This document shows, piece by piece, positions 41,580 through 51,450 of a stretch of 64,000 bases of DNA. Source of the stretch: Candidatus Gracilibacteria bacterium GN02-872 (GTDB lineage Bacteria > Patescibacteriota > Gracilibacteria > BD1-5 > UBA6164); NCBI GenBank assembly GCA_003260325.1, contig MOLU01000001.1:219390-283389 (forward strand), in the 5' to 3' direction. The translations under genes and the position numbers were made by a program. The stretch's first letter is position 1. Each line of letters begins with the position of its first letter. A model generated the notes under the pieces. It was not told the DNA's origin. It saw nothing but the letters and a program-made list of their open reading frames with translations, and searched no databases.

Positions 41580-41807
41580 ATGAGAACAAAAAAAGGGTTA
41601 GTTACTAGTGATAAGATGAATAAAACTATTGTAGTTTCTGTTCATACTTACAAAAGTCATCCTAAATATAAAAAGAGATATAGAATAACTAGAAAATTCT
41701 ATGCTCATGATGAAAACAATACTTATAAACAATGAGATATTGTAGTTATAAAAGAGACTAAACCTACATCAAAATTAAAAAGATGGGAGGTTGTAGAAAA
41801 GAAATAA
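41580..41807 (+). CDS. rpsQ: 30S ribosomal protein uS17
   Basis: A 75-residue OB-fold protein. Landmarks: [40 protein letters not shown] and [20 protein letters not shown]. Order rpmC-rpsQ-rplN is canonical. Confidence 0.95.
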
Positions 41808-41831
41808 TTTAAAATTTAAGGTTTCTAATTT

Positions 41832-42200
41832 ATGATACAAACAGAATCAAGATTAGTTGTTACTGACAACTCTTGAGCTAAAGAAGTTTTGTGTATAAAA
41901 GTGCTTTGAGGTTCAAAAAGAAGATATGCATCTGTTTGAGATGTTATCATATGTTCAGTTAAAAAAGCTTCTCCGGATGGAAACATAAAGAAGAAAAAAG
42001 TAGTTAAAGCAGTAGTTGTTAGAACTACAAAAGAAATCAAGAGAAAAGATTGAACTTATGTAAGATTTGATGATAATGCGTGTGTTATAATTGGTGATGA
42101 TGGAGCACCAAAAGCAACTCGTATTTTTGGTCCAGTTGCGAGAGAACTAAGAGCAAAAGGATACCAAAAAATAGTGAGTTTAGCTCCAGAAGTTTTATAA
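41832..42200 (+). CDS. rplN: 50S ribosomal protein uL14
   Basis: A 122-residue intersubunit bridge protein. [39 protein letters not shown], then [20 protein letters not shown]. Typical length. Confidence 0.97.
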
Positions 42201-42217
42201 TTTTTTATTAAAATGCT

Positions 42218-42568
42218 ATGAAAATAAGAACTTGAGACAAAGTACAAGTTATATCTGGTAAATCTGCAGACAAAGGTAAAATATCTGAAGTAATAAAGAC
42301 TTTTCCAGATAAAAACAAAATTTTAGTAAAAGATATAAATATAGCTACTAGACACATAAAAAAACAAGGAACACAACCAGGTCAAATTGTTCAAATGGAA
42401 AAACCTATTGATGTTTCAAATGTAATGCTTATTTGTCCTTTTACTGAAAAACCTACTAGAGTAGGATTCGTGAAAATTGAAGAAAAATGAAAAATTAAAA
42501 AATTTAGATTCTCAAAAAAGGCTTTAAAAGAGAAATGATGAGAAGCTAGTAAATATATAATCAAATAA
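42218..42568 (+). CDS. rplX: 50S ribosomal protein uL24
   Basis: A 116-residue assembly-initiating protein. KOW motif GDKVQVISGKSADKGKISEV, then TRHIKKQGTQPGQIVQMEKP and NVMLICPFTEKPTRVGF. ATG 42218 is used; an ATG 5 bp upstream is out of frame. Confidence 0.94.
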
Positions 42569-42598
42569 TACTAGAATTTATTTTATAAGCTTGAAAAA

Positions 42599-43135
42599 AT
42601 GCTTAAGGAAAAATACTTAAAAGAGATAGTTCCTGCACTTAAAGAATCTTTACAAATTTCTAATGTAATGGAAGTTCCAAAAATAGAAAAAATAGTTTTA
42701 AATATGTGAATTTGAACTTATGTTAGAAGTGTAAATAAAGATTTCTCTTCTCTAAAAGAACATTTGACATTGATCTCAGGTCAAGCTTGTACTGTTAGAC
42801 TTTCAAAAAAATCAGTTTCTAACTTCAAACTTAGAGCTGGAATGCCTGTTTGACTAACAGTTACACTTAGATGAGAAAATATGTACAATTTTCTAGAAAA
42901 ATTGATACATGTTGTATTGCCTAGAGTTAGAGATTTCAGAGGTATAAATAAAAATGCTTTTGATAAACAAGGAAACTATAATCTATGAATTAAAGAACAT
43001 ACTATATTTTTAGAAGTTCCTCACGATGATGTAGTTAAACCACATGGTATACAAATCACTATAAAAACTACAGCAAAAAATAAAGAAGAGTGAAGAGCTC
43101 TATTAGAAAAAATGTGATTTCCTTTTTCTAAATAA
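42599..43135 (+). CDS. rplE: 50S ribosomal protein uL5
   Basis: A 178-residue protein contacting 5S rRNA and P-site t[43 protein letters not shown], the block [20 protein letters not shown] and [20 protein letters not shown]. Typical length. Confidence 0.96.
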
Positions 43136-43161
43136 TATTTACTTTATAAGGATTAAATAAA

Positions 43162-43386
43162 ATGGCTAGAAAAGCAAAAATCGCTAAAGCTAATAAACTT
43201 AAAAAAAGATTTTTACAAGCAATAAAGGACGGTAGAAAACCAAAGAATGCTACAAAAGTTTTTAATTGCTGTTCAATCTGTGGTAGAACTAGATGATATC
43301 TAGGGAAATACGGAATTTGTAGAATCTGTTTTAGAGAAAAAGCTAATGCTTGAGAATTGCCAGGTGTTAGAAAATCAAGTTGGTAG
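43162..43386 (+). CDS. rpsN: 30S ribosomal protein uS14, zinc-binding type
   Basis: A 74-residue protein of the short C+ type. Four zinc ligands: CSIC (after NC) and CRIC in [20 protein letters not shown]; ends VRKSSW as is usual. An extra N-terminal stretch of about 13 residues compared with the common 61-residue form. Confidence 0.95.
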
Positions 43387-43420
43387 TATATAACAAATTT
43401 AGTTTATTAATTTTATTGTT

Positions 43421-43816
43421 ATGATAATAGATCCTATTGGAGATTTATTAACAAGAGTAAGAAATGCTTATTTATCAAGAAAGATAGAAGTAAAGCTTCC
43501 TTATTCTAAAATGAAAGAAGATATCTCTAAAATATTGAGAAAAAATAAATATATAAGAGATTTTGAAATAGTAGATGAATGAAATAATAAAAAATCTATC
43601 CTGCTGAACTTAAATGATGTTAGAATAACTAAATATATTCCTACACTAAAAAGAATAAGTAAGCCAGGTCAAAGAATATATATTTGAGCTAGAGATATCA
43701 AAAAGTCAAGAAACGGACACGGTATTTATATAATCTCTACACCAAAAGGAGTAATTACTTGATATGAAGCTAGAAGCTTAAATGTATGAGGTGAATTACT
43801 TTGTGAAGTTTACTAA
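43421..43816 (+). CDS. rpsH: 30S ribosomal protein uS8
   Basis: A 131-residue protein binding 16S h21. DPIGDLLTRVRNAYLSRK, LPYSKMKEDISKILRKNKYI, LKRISKPGQRIYIGARDI and GVITGYEAR with GGELLCEVY. In E. coli uS8 autoregulates its operon. Confidence 0.96.
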
Positions 43817-43882
43817 TAAATATATAAATGAGAAATGATTTTTTTTCATTGTTCCGGTTTATATTTTTAACTTAAAATAAAA

Positions 43883-44422
43883 ATGTCAAGAATTGGTAAG
43901 TTACCTATAGAAATTTCGGATAAAGTTGAAGTAACTATATCTTGAAATAATATAAAAGTTAAATGACCATTATGAGAATTATCTTATACTTTTTCTTCTG
44001 AAGTTGAAGTAAAAAAAGAAGATAATACAATAGTTTCAAAACCTTTAAATGAAGAAGCAAAAGCTCTATGGTGAACAACAAGAGCAATTATAAACAATAT
44101 GGTAATCGGAGTTACTGAGGGTTATAAAAAAGCTTTAGAAATAAATTGAGTAGGTTACAAATTTGAAGTTTCATGAAATAAATTGATACTAAGTATTGGT
44201 TTATCTCATAAAGTTGAAATGCTTATTCCTGCTTGATTAAAGGCTGAATTAGATTGAAAAGCAAAAAATGTTTTACATATTTCTTGAATTGATAAACAAT
44301 TAGTTTGAGAATTTGCTTCTAAAGTCAGAGCAAAAAAGAAACCTGAACCATATAAAGGTAAAGGTATCAGATATACTGATGAGTATGTTAGAAGAAAAGC
44401 TGGTAAAACAGGTGGTAAATAA
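43883..44422 (+). CDS. rplF: 50S ribosomal protein uL6
   Basis: A 179-residue protein near the sarcin-ricin loop. [51 protein letters not shown] and the end [20 protein letters not shown]. The 66-bp gap before it is AT-rich without clear signal. Confidence 0.96.
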
Positions 44423-44456
44423 TACTAAATTATTTAAAATATAAATTTTTTAAAAA

Positions 44457-44801
44457 ATGTTAGCAAAAACATTAAAAAGATTAAGAAGAAAAAATAGAAT
44501 CAGAGCTAAAATTTCTGGAACATCTTCTAGACCAAGATTATCTGTATTCAGAAGTAATAGCTTTATCTCTGTTCAACTTATAGATGATACTAAATGAATA
44601 ACTTTAGCATCAGCAAGTGACCAAAAATTAGAAAAAAAGGGAACAAAAACTGACATGGCAAAAGTTGTTTGAACTGAAATGGCTAAAAAAATAAAAGACC
44701 TAAAAATAGAAAGTATCGTTTTTGATAGAGGTTGATTCATATACCACTGAAGAGTAAAAGCATTAGCTGAAGCTCTAAGAGAAGGTGGAATTAAATTTTA
44801 A
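44457..44801 (+). CDS. rplR: 50S ribosomal protein uL18
   Basis: A 114-residue 5S rRNA-binding protein. [57 protein letters not shown] and LREGGIKF. Typical length. Confidence 0.96.
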
Positions 44802-44821
44802 TTATTTAATACTAATTAAGT

Positions 44822-45295
44822 ATGGCTTTTTCTGCAAAAGACAATAAAAATAAAAAGAATGCTAAACCAAGTAAAGAATATAGAGAAGAGTTACTTGCTA
44901 TAGATAGAGTAACTAGAGTTACTTCTGGTTGAAGACAACTTAGATTTAGAGCTGTTATAGTTATTTGAGATTGAAAAGGAAAAGTAGCTTTGTGAACAGG
45001 AAAATCTTGGGAAGTTGTTGATGCAATAGCAAAAGCAGTAGCAAATGCAAAAAAGAAACTTGTAGATGTTAAAATAGTTAATTGAACAGTTCCTTACAAT
45101 GTGGAAAACAAATATAAATCAGCAAAAATAATGATTCATCCTGCATCTGAAGGTACAGGAATCATTGCTGGAGGTGCAGTCAGAAAAGTTTTAGCTGCTG
45201 CAGGTTATAGTAATGTTTTAGCAAAAAGGTATGGTTCTACAAACTTGATTAACAATGCTAGAGCTGCTATTGAGGCATTATCTTCATTTAAATAG
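44822..45295 (+). CDS. rpsE: 30S ribosomal protein uS5
   Basis: A 157-residue decoding-fidelity protein. RVTRVTSGGRQLRFRAVIVI, GDGKGKVALGTGKSWEVVDA, HPASEGTGIIAGGAVRKVLA and GSTNLINNARAAIEAL. In the usual order rpmD (uL30) should follow; the 23-bp gap to rplO excludes it. Confidence 0.96.
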
Positions 45296-45318
45296 TATAA
45301 TTTTTAACAAATTTTATT

Positions 45319-45774
45319 ATGTTATCATTAAATAACGTAAAACCTACAATTGGATCAAGAAAAACTTCTAAAAGATTAGGTAGATGAAATGGTTCAGGAA
45401 AATGAACTACTGCTGGAAGATGAATGAATGGTCAAAATTCTAGATCTGGAGGTTGAGTTGCTCCTTGGTTTGAGTGAGGACAAACTCCTCTATTTAGAAG
45501 AATGCCTAAATTAAAAGGTTTTTCTAACTCTAAATTTAAAAAAGAATATAATATTGTTAATTTATCAGATTTAGAGAATTTAGCCTCTAAAGGTATTACA
45601 GAGATAAATAAAGAAGTTTTATTACAAAATAAAATTATCAGAAAAAAGTCTCTAGAAATAAAATTACTTTGAAAAGGTGAATTAAAATCAAAATTAACAG
45701 TTGTTGTAGATAAAGCTTCTGCATCAGCTAAAGAAGCTGTTGAAAAAGCTTGAGGAAAAATTGAATTAAAATAA
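45319..45774 (+). CDS. rplO: 50S ribosomal protein uL15
   Basis: A 151-residue protein. KRLGRGNGSGKGTTAGRGMN then GQNSRSGGGVAPWFEGGQTP, and LFRRMPKLKGFSNSKFKKEY, the N-terminal RNA-binding extension with many glycines, a mixture of GGN and UGA. Last gene before a strong terminator. Confidence 0.95.
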
Positions 45775-45812
45775 AGAAAACCAAGCTAAAAATTTGGTTT
45801 TCTTTATTTTTT
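45775..45812 (+). terminator. Terminator between rplO and secY
   Basis: AAAGAAAACCAA pairs with TTGGTTTTCTTT, followed by ATTTTTT. The right arm contains the secY promoter -35. Confidence 0.85.
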
Positions 45813-45821
45813 AAATATAAT
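45794..45821 (+). promoter_or_regulatory. secY promoter overlapping the rplO terminator
   Basis: TTGGTT (45794-45799), 16 bp, TATAAT (45816-45821). secY is therefore probably expressed apart from the ribosomal protein genes. Confidence 0.6.
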
Positions 45822-45879
45822 AAATAAAATTCTAGCTAAATATTTTTACTGAATTTTATATAACATTTAAGATATAAAT

Positions 45880-47145
45880 ATGATAAAAAGCTTTAAATCA
45901 GTATTTGCAAACAAAAGCATCAGAAAAAAAATAGTAGCAACTTTACTACTGGTCCTAGTTTACAAATTATTATCAGTAATACCTGTTTATTGAGTTGATA
46001 CGACTAAGCTAGCTGCTATTATAGAGCAAAATAAATGATTATCATTTTTTAGTGCTTTGATGTGAGGTTGATTATCTCATTTCTCAATTATTTTGATGTG
46101 ATTGTCTCCTTATATCAATGCAATGATCATTATACAACTTTTATGAGTTATAGTTCCAAAAATTTGAGATTTGCAAAAAGAATGAGAACAAGGGCAAAAA
46201 ACAATTACAAAATGGACTAGATGGCTAACTTTGCCTTTAGCTTTCTTACAGTCGTATTGAATGATAGTTCTTTTAAATACTTTAGCTCACTGAACTATTA
46301 TTGATCTTTCAGATCTTAGAACTGTTCTTATGGCAATGACAATAATTACAGCTTGAACTATTTTCCTTGTTTGGCTATGAGAAATAATGACAGAAAAATG
46401 AATTGGTAATGGTATAAGTATAATAATTACAGCTTGAGTTTTGGCTTGAGTTCCATCAGTTATCACTCAACATATTTCAGCTTGAAGTTATTGATTGTTT
46501 GCTTGACTTGTTGTTGCTACATTATTTATTATATATGTTATAATTAAATTTACAGAATGAAATAGAAGAATTCCTGTTATATATACAAGAACCTGAAGAG
46601 AAGAAAAATCTTATTTCCCAATAAGAGTAAATCAAGCTTGAATGGTTCCAATTATCTTTGCGATTTCTTTGATTACATTTCCTTCTATAATTTGACAAAT
46701 AATGTCAGCATCTAGCTCAGATAGAGCATCCGCAATTTGAAAATTTTTACTTGAGCATTTCAATATGTCAAATCCTTCTTGGGCTTTTATAGTTCTATAT
46801 TTCTTACTTGTAATTTGATTTTCATTCTTTTATGTATCAATTACATTTAATACAGAAAATGTCGCTGAGAGTATCCAAAAAAGAGGTTGATATATTCCAT
46901 GAATTAGACCAGGAAAAGAAACTGCTTCTTACTTGTCTAAAGTCTCAGCTCACTTAAATTTATTCTGATGAGGTTTTTTGGCTTTGATAGCTGTTTTACC
47001 TTACATAATGACAAAAATAATGTGACAATCTGTTGATTTTATCATATCTGCTTCAGGTTTGATAATTATAGTTTCTGTTATATTAGATGTTGTTAGAAAA
47101 GTTGATTCAGAATTAAAAATGTACGATTATTCTAAATATAATTAA
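45880..47145 (+). CDS. secY: Protein translocase channel SecY
   Basis: A 421-residue channel of the Sec translocon with ten membrane helices. Landmarks: LLVLVYKLLSVIPVYGVDT (TM1), the plug region with GGGLSHFSIILMGLSPYINA, QKEGEQGQKTITKWTRWLTL, GNGISIIITAGVLAG (TM5) and GIRPGKETASYLSKV with AHLNLFGGGFLALIAVLPYI. Follows rplO as usual, but adk/map/infA do not follow; the operon ends with a terminator. Confidence 0.97.
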
Positions 47146-47174
47146 AAGACTAGATTTATTTAGTCTTTTTTTAT
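47144..47174 (+). terminator. secY terminator
   Basis: AAAGACTA / TTTAGTCTTT stem followed by a T-run. A second symmetric hairpin (AAAAAGAT/ATCTTTTT, 47263-47294) lies downstream. Confidence 0.8.
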
Positions 47175-47321
47175 AAAAAAGTCACATTTAAGAAATTTTT
47201 TATAAAAGACTATAAAAATTATTTAAAATAATAAAAAAGATTTTAAAATAATAAATTTTAATAAAAAGATATCCAAAATAATGGGCATCTTTTTATTAGC
47301 TTTAGAATATATATAAATGAA

Positions 47322-47348
47322 AAAAATCACTAAATTTTAGTGATTTTC
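47322..47348 (-). terminator. typA terminator
   Basis: Minus strand AAAATCACTAAAA / TTTAGTGATTTT hairpin followed by six T. Confidence 0.8.
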
Positions 47349-49148
47349 TTACTCTCTGTTTCTTTTTCTTTCCACTTCAGTTAAATATTTTTTTCTAAGT
47401 CTGATATGTCCTGGAGTAACCTCTACATATTCATCATTTCAAATATAGTCAATAGCTTCTTCTAAAGTCATTATTTTTGGTGGAGTTAACTTCATAGCTT
47501 CATCAGTACCAGAAGCTCTAACATTTGTCAATTTTTTATTTTTAGTTACATTTACAGTCAGATCTTGTCATTTGTTTGATTCTCAAACTATCATTCATTC
47601 ATAAACTTGAGTTTGTGGTTCTATAAAGATAGTTCATCTTTCTTGTAAATTCCATAAAGAATAAGCCATCGCAACTCAGTTTTCCATTGAAATCATTGAT
47701 CAAACTTCTCTTTTTTCAATTGGTCATTTGTAAGGAGAAAATTCTTCAAAAGAGCTAGAAAGTAAACCTTCTCACTTTGTCATAGTTGTAAAATATGATT
47801 TAAATCACAAAAGTCATCTTGTAGGTACTTTAAATTCTAGATTTACTATTCAGTTTTCGTCAACCATATTTATCATTTCTCATTTTCTTTTTCAAATTTC
47901 AGCAATAATTGAACCTTCTGTTCAGCTAGGAACTATTACAGAAACTCTTTCAATTGGTTCCATTTTTACTCAATTTTCTTCATGCATAATTACCTCAGGA
48001 GCTCAAACTTGAAGTTCAAATCATTCTCTTCTCATTGTTTCAATCAAAACTGATAAATGAAGCTCTCATCTACCAGAAACCATATAATTATCACTAGAAT
48101 CAAAATCTATTTTTAGTCAAACATTTGTCTCAAGCTCTTTTTCAAGTCTATCTCTAACTTGTCTACCAGTTACAAATTTACCTTCTCTTCCAGCAAATGG
48201 AGAATTGTTTACTAAAAATTCCATTTTTAGAGTTGGTTCATCTATTGTAATTGGAGGCATTGCCTCTACATCAGCATTTTCAGCAATAGTTTCTCAAACA
48301 TAAATATCAGGAATTCAAGCTATTGTAACTATATCTCAAGCAACAGCTTCTCAACTTTTCACTTGTTTTAATCATTGATTTGTAAGGATTTCAGTTATTT
48401 TTCCTTTTCTTTTTGCTCAATCATTTCAAATAATAGTTACTTCTTTTCCTGTTTTTATAGTTCATTCATAAACTCTTCAAATTCCAAGTCTTCAAAGGAA
48501 ATTATCATAACCAAGAGTTGCGACTTGCATTCTAAAAGGTTTATTACTATCATTTGGGGCTTCTGCTACTTTTTCCATAATCATATCAAGTAGAGGAGTC
48601 ATATCTTTTCTCTCATCGTTTAGGTCTCTAATAGCTATTCATTCTCTTGCAATTGAATAACAAACTTCATAAAGATTTTCTACTTGTTCATCTGTGGCTC
48701 CAAGTTGATGAAATAAATCAAAAAGCTGATCTATAACCCATTCTGGTCTTGAAGTTGGTTTGTCTATCTTATTTATAACAATTAGAGGTTTTAATCCTAA
48801 TTCTAAAGATTTTTTTAAAACAAATTTTGTTTGAGGCATAGGTCACTCGTAAGCATCTACAACCAAAACTACAGAGTCAACAGTTCTTAAAACTCTTTCT
48901 ACTTCTGAACCAAAGTCTGCATGTCAAGGAGTGTCAACGATATTTATTTTATTTCATTTATAGTTTATAGAAGTATTTTTTGCATAAATAGTTATTCCTC
49001 TTTCTCTTTCTTGAGCATTACTATCCATAACTCTTTCTTCTATTCAAACTCTAGCATCAAAATCATCACTAGCTTTTAATAATTGATCAACAAGAGTTGT
49101 TTTCCCATGGTCTACGTGCGCGATTATTGCGATATTTCTAAAAGACAT
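47349..49148 (-). CDS. typA: Translational GTPase TypA/BipA
   Basis: A 599-residue ribosome-associated GTPase involved in 50S assembly and stress adaptation. G1 [15 protein letters not shown], switch [19 protein letters not shown]4 [15 protein letters not shown]-like domains II, III and V follow, then the TypA-specific C-terminal domain ending in the segment [19 protein letters not shown]. Typical length. Single gene with its own promoter and terminator. Confidence 0.95.
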
Positions 49149-49188
49149 AAATTGTATTTAATTGTAAAATATTTTTAAAAACCGTGAA

Positions 49189-49216
49189 ATTATATAAGAA
49201 AAATGCAAAATGTAAA
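49189..49216 (-). promoter_or_regulatory. typA promoter
   Basis: Minus strand TTTACA (49211-49216), 16 bp, TATAAT (49189-49194). Confidence 0.65.
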
Positions 49217-49244
49217 GAAAAAATATTAAAAAATTTTCAAATAA

Positions 49245-49276
49245 AAAAAATATTTCTTGAAAAAGAAATATTTTTT
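49245..49276 (-). terminator. Terminator of the rpsF-ssb-rpsR operon
   Basis: Minus strand AAATATTTCTT pairs with AAGAAATATTT around TTTC, followed by T-rich sequence. Confidence 0.75.
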
Positions 49277-49282
49277 AATTAA

Positions 49283-49501
49283 TTAAGCTTCATAATTTGG
49301 ATCAAATCTTTTAACAAAAGGAAGCAAAGCCATAACTCTAGCTTTTTTGATTTCTCTTGCTAATTTCTTTTGGTTTTTTAAACAAACTCCTGAATAATAT
49401 CTAGGAACGATTTTACCAAATTTTGTAATATATTTTTTTAGAAGTTCTACATTTTTGTAGTCTATATTTTGTCCTTCTAAAGGGCAAACACATTTTGTCA
49501 T
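49283..49501 (-). CDS. rpsR: 30S ribosomal protein bS18
   Basis: A 72-residue protein pairing with bS6 on the platform. [40 protein letters not shown] and [20 protein letters not shown] are diagnostic. The start at ATG 49501 (MTKCVCP) is preferred to ATG 49543, which would add a hydrophobic leader not found in the family. Last gene of the canonical rpsF-ssb-rpsR operon. Confidence 0.94.
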   Translation of the reverse strand: MTKCVCPLEGQNIDYKNVELLKKYITKFGKIVPRYYSGVCLKNQKKLAREIKKARVMALLPFVKRFDPNYEA

Positions 49502-49581
49502 AATAATTTTTTTTAAAATAATAAATTTCGGATATAAAACCAAATTTTTGGTAATTTATATTTTTCTAGAATCTAAATAAG

Positions 49582-49977
49582 TTAGAATTTATCATCTTCA
49601 TCAAAATCATTTTCATCAAGCTCATTTTCTAAGCTTTCAAAATCAGATTTTTTATTTAAGAAAATCAAATTTGACATAACTATTTCAGTTTTGTAAGTTT
49701 TTGTTCAATCTTCTTTTTCTATGGCTCTAGTTTTTAATCTACCTTCAGTATAAACCAATTTTCATTTTTTTAAAAATTTTTCACATCTTTCAGCTAAGCT
49801 TCACCAAGCTACACAATTATGAAATTCGCTTTCTGATTTTTGTTCACCTTCAGCAGTTTTATATTGTCTATTAGTAGCAATAGTAAATAAAGCAACTTTT
49901 TTATTTGATTCTGTAGTTTTTATCACAGGATCTCTAGTTATGTTACCAATTAATATAACTTTATTGATAGTTCTCAT
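49582..49977 (-). CDS. ssb: Single-stranded DNA-binding protein
   Basis: A 131-residue OB-fold protein protecting ssDNA in replication and repair. MRTINKVILIGNITRDPVIK, FHNCVAWGSLAERCEKFLKK and GKLVYTEGRLKTRAIEKEDG define the fold. The C-terminal tail is acidic and ends DEDDKF, a variant of the DDDIPF tip that recruits partners. Confidence 0.95.
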
Positions 49978-50003
49978 TTTCTTTTTTTGTTACAAATAAT
50001 AAA

Positions 50004-50291
50004 TTAAGATTCTAATTTAGCAAACATATATCTTATAATAGCTTTGTTTAAGTTTATAGATTTAGATAATTCTTTAATAAGTTTACCATTCATTTCTAAA
50101 CTAAATAAAACATAAAATCCTCTATCAGATTTGTTTATTTTGTATGCTAGTTTTTTATCTCACCAAATATCTTCTTTTTCGATTTTTACTTCATTTTTTG
50201 TAAGTAAATTTCTTAATTCTTCTAAAGAATGATTTCTGTCTTCTTCAGATATTGAAGAGTTTAGAATTAGCATTAACTCATATTTATTCAT
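50004..50291 (-). CDS. rpsF: 30S ribosomal protein bS6
   Basis: A 95-residue protein: MNKYELMLILNSSISEEDRN, KIEKEDIWGDKKLAYKINKS and RGFYVLFSLEMNGKLIKELS. First gene of rpsF-ssb-rpsR; a hairpin leader lies just upstream (50301-50335). Confidence 0.94.
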
Positions 50292-50300
50292 AATTTTCCT

Positions 50301-50335
50301 ATGGGTTAATATCCAACTTTTTTTAAGTTGGAAGG
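50301..50335 (-). promoter_or_regulatory. Hairpin leader upstream of rpsF
   Basis: Minus strand ATCCTTCCAACTT and AAGTTGGAT can pair around an A-rich loop, directly before AACCCATAGG and the ATG. The position matches the known S6:S18 autoregulatory leaders, but I cannot match the consensus by eye. Confidence 0.4.
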
Positions 50336-50369
50336 ATATAAAAATACTTTTTTTTCAAAAAGTAGGACT

Positions 50370-50397
50370 ATTTTATTTAAAAGATATAAAAAGTCAA
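50370..50397 (-). promoter_or_regulatory. rpsF operon promoter
   Basis: Minus strand TTGACT (50392-50397), 16 bp, TAAAAT (50370-50375). Its -35 is 7 bp from the oppositely oriented -35 of the tRNA-Met promoter, creating a palindrome. Confidence 0.65.
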
Positions 50398-50404
50398 AAA
50401 AAAT

Positions 50405-50432
50405 TTGACTTTTTTGTTTTTATAAATATAAA
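50405..50432 (+). promoter_or_regulatory. tRNA-Met promoter
   Basis: TTGACT (50405-50410), 16 bp, TATAAA (50427-50432), back to back with the rpsF promoter. Confidence 0.6.
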
Positions 50433-50454
50433 TCTAGCACGACAATTTTGATAA

Positions 50455-50531
50455 GTCAATGTAGCTCAGATGGTCAGAGCGCGGGATTCATAACCCCGAG
50501 GTCGGTGGTTCAATTCCACTCATTGACACCA
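50455..50531 (+). tRNA. tRNA-Met (anticodon CAT), CCA encoded
   Basis: Acceptor GTCAATG/CATTGAC, D-arm GCTCAGATGGTCAGAGC, anticodon loop TTCATAA, T-arm GGTGGTTCAATTCCACT, discriminator A and CCA. The GGG/CCC in the anticodon stem resembles initiator tRNA, but the 1-72 pair is formed, so initiator versus elongator is unsettled. Confidence 0.9.
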
Positions 50532-50543
50532 ATTTGAAAAATA

Positions 50544-50576
50544 AAATAAGCTAATCTTCTTAGCTTATTTTTTTAG
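50544..50576. terminator. Bidirectional terminator between tRNA-Met and the M48 gene
   Basis: AAATAAGCTAA / TTAGCTTATTT stem around TCTTC with a T-run on the plus strand and A-rich left flank. Confidence 0.8.
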
Positions 50577-50592
50577 TTTTTGGTAAAAGAAA

Positions 50593-51357
50593 TTATTTTT
50601 TATACTTGAAATCATTACATTTCTCTCATTTAAAAGCACTATTTTGTTCTATGAATTCTATTCTATCTTTATTTATTGGATGAGTTTTTGTAAATTCTAA
50701 AAATTTTATTTCATTTCAACCAATTCTTTTAAAAAATCAAGTTGCACATTCTCAGTTCATTTTTAAACTATTTAAATACTCTATTCATCATTTATCAGCA
50801 GCTCTTTCTGCTTCTCTAGAATAATAATTTGAAATCAAAGAAGTCATATTTAATTCATCATTTCAAAAATCAATTCCTAAAAATTGTAGCATTGCGGTAA
50901 AAGGCATACTTCTGGTAAGAGCACGAAGAGTATCTCTATTTTTTATGTGAGAAAGCTCATGACCTAAAATAAAAAGTATTTCCTCTTTTGTTTTAGCTCT
51001 TTCAAGCAATCCTGTTGTTACTGTAATATTTGCTCAAATTGAAGCATAAGCATTTGGAACATCAGTTTCTAAAATGTAAATATCATAAGAGTCAATTTCT
51101 CATAAATTATCTCAAAGAATTTTTTTATCAAATAATTTTTGTTCTTTTCAAATAAAAACTTTTCCAAAAATTTCTTTTTCTCTTTCTATACTTATGTTTT
51201 CAATAAAGACTTTAGAAAATAATCAAACTGAAAAATAAGAAATCGCAGTAATTGCAATAATTATTCAAATCATTTTTCAAAACCATTTGAAGTCAGGTTT
51301 CTTGGGAGAAACTTCATCCAATTCCTCTTTTTCTATTGGAAGATTTATTTTTTCCAT
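50593..51357 (-). CDS. M48-family membrane metallopeptidase (HtpX/Ste24-like)
   Basis: A 254-residue zinc peptidase. N-terminal helix at about 30-50 (GKMIGIIIAITAISYFSVGL), metalloprotease motif ILGHELSHIKNRD (HExxH) and the third ligand Glu in YYSREAERAADKGG. Likely degrades misfolded or lipoprotein-type membrane proteins. One anchor only, so closer to small M48 enzymes such as LoiP/BepA-like than to four-helix HtpX. Divergent from the PH-domain gene. Confidence 0.88.
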
Positions 51358-51386
51358 AAATATTAAATTTATTTATAATTATCTAA

Positions 51387-51413
51387 ATTATATTGATTTT
51401 TTCTTAAAATCAA
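51387..51413 (-). promoter_or_regulatory. Promoter of the M48 peptidase gene
   Basis: Minus strand TTGATT (51408-51413), 15 bp, TATAAT (51387-51392). Confidence 0.5.
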
Positions 51414-51450
51414 TTATTATTTTTGTGAAATATTTTTTAATTATTATTTT

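Noticed and set aside
49502-49543. Extended N-terminus of bS18
   Set aside because: The 14 extra residues are hydrophobic and not found in bS18; the internal ATG fits the family start.
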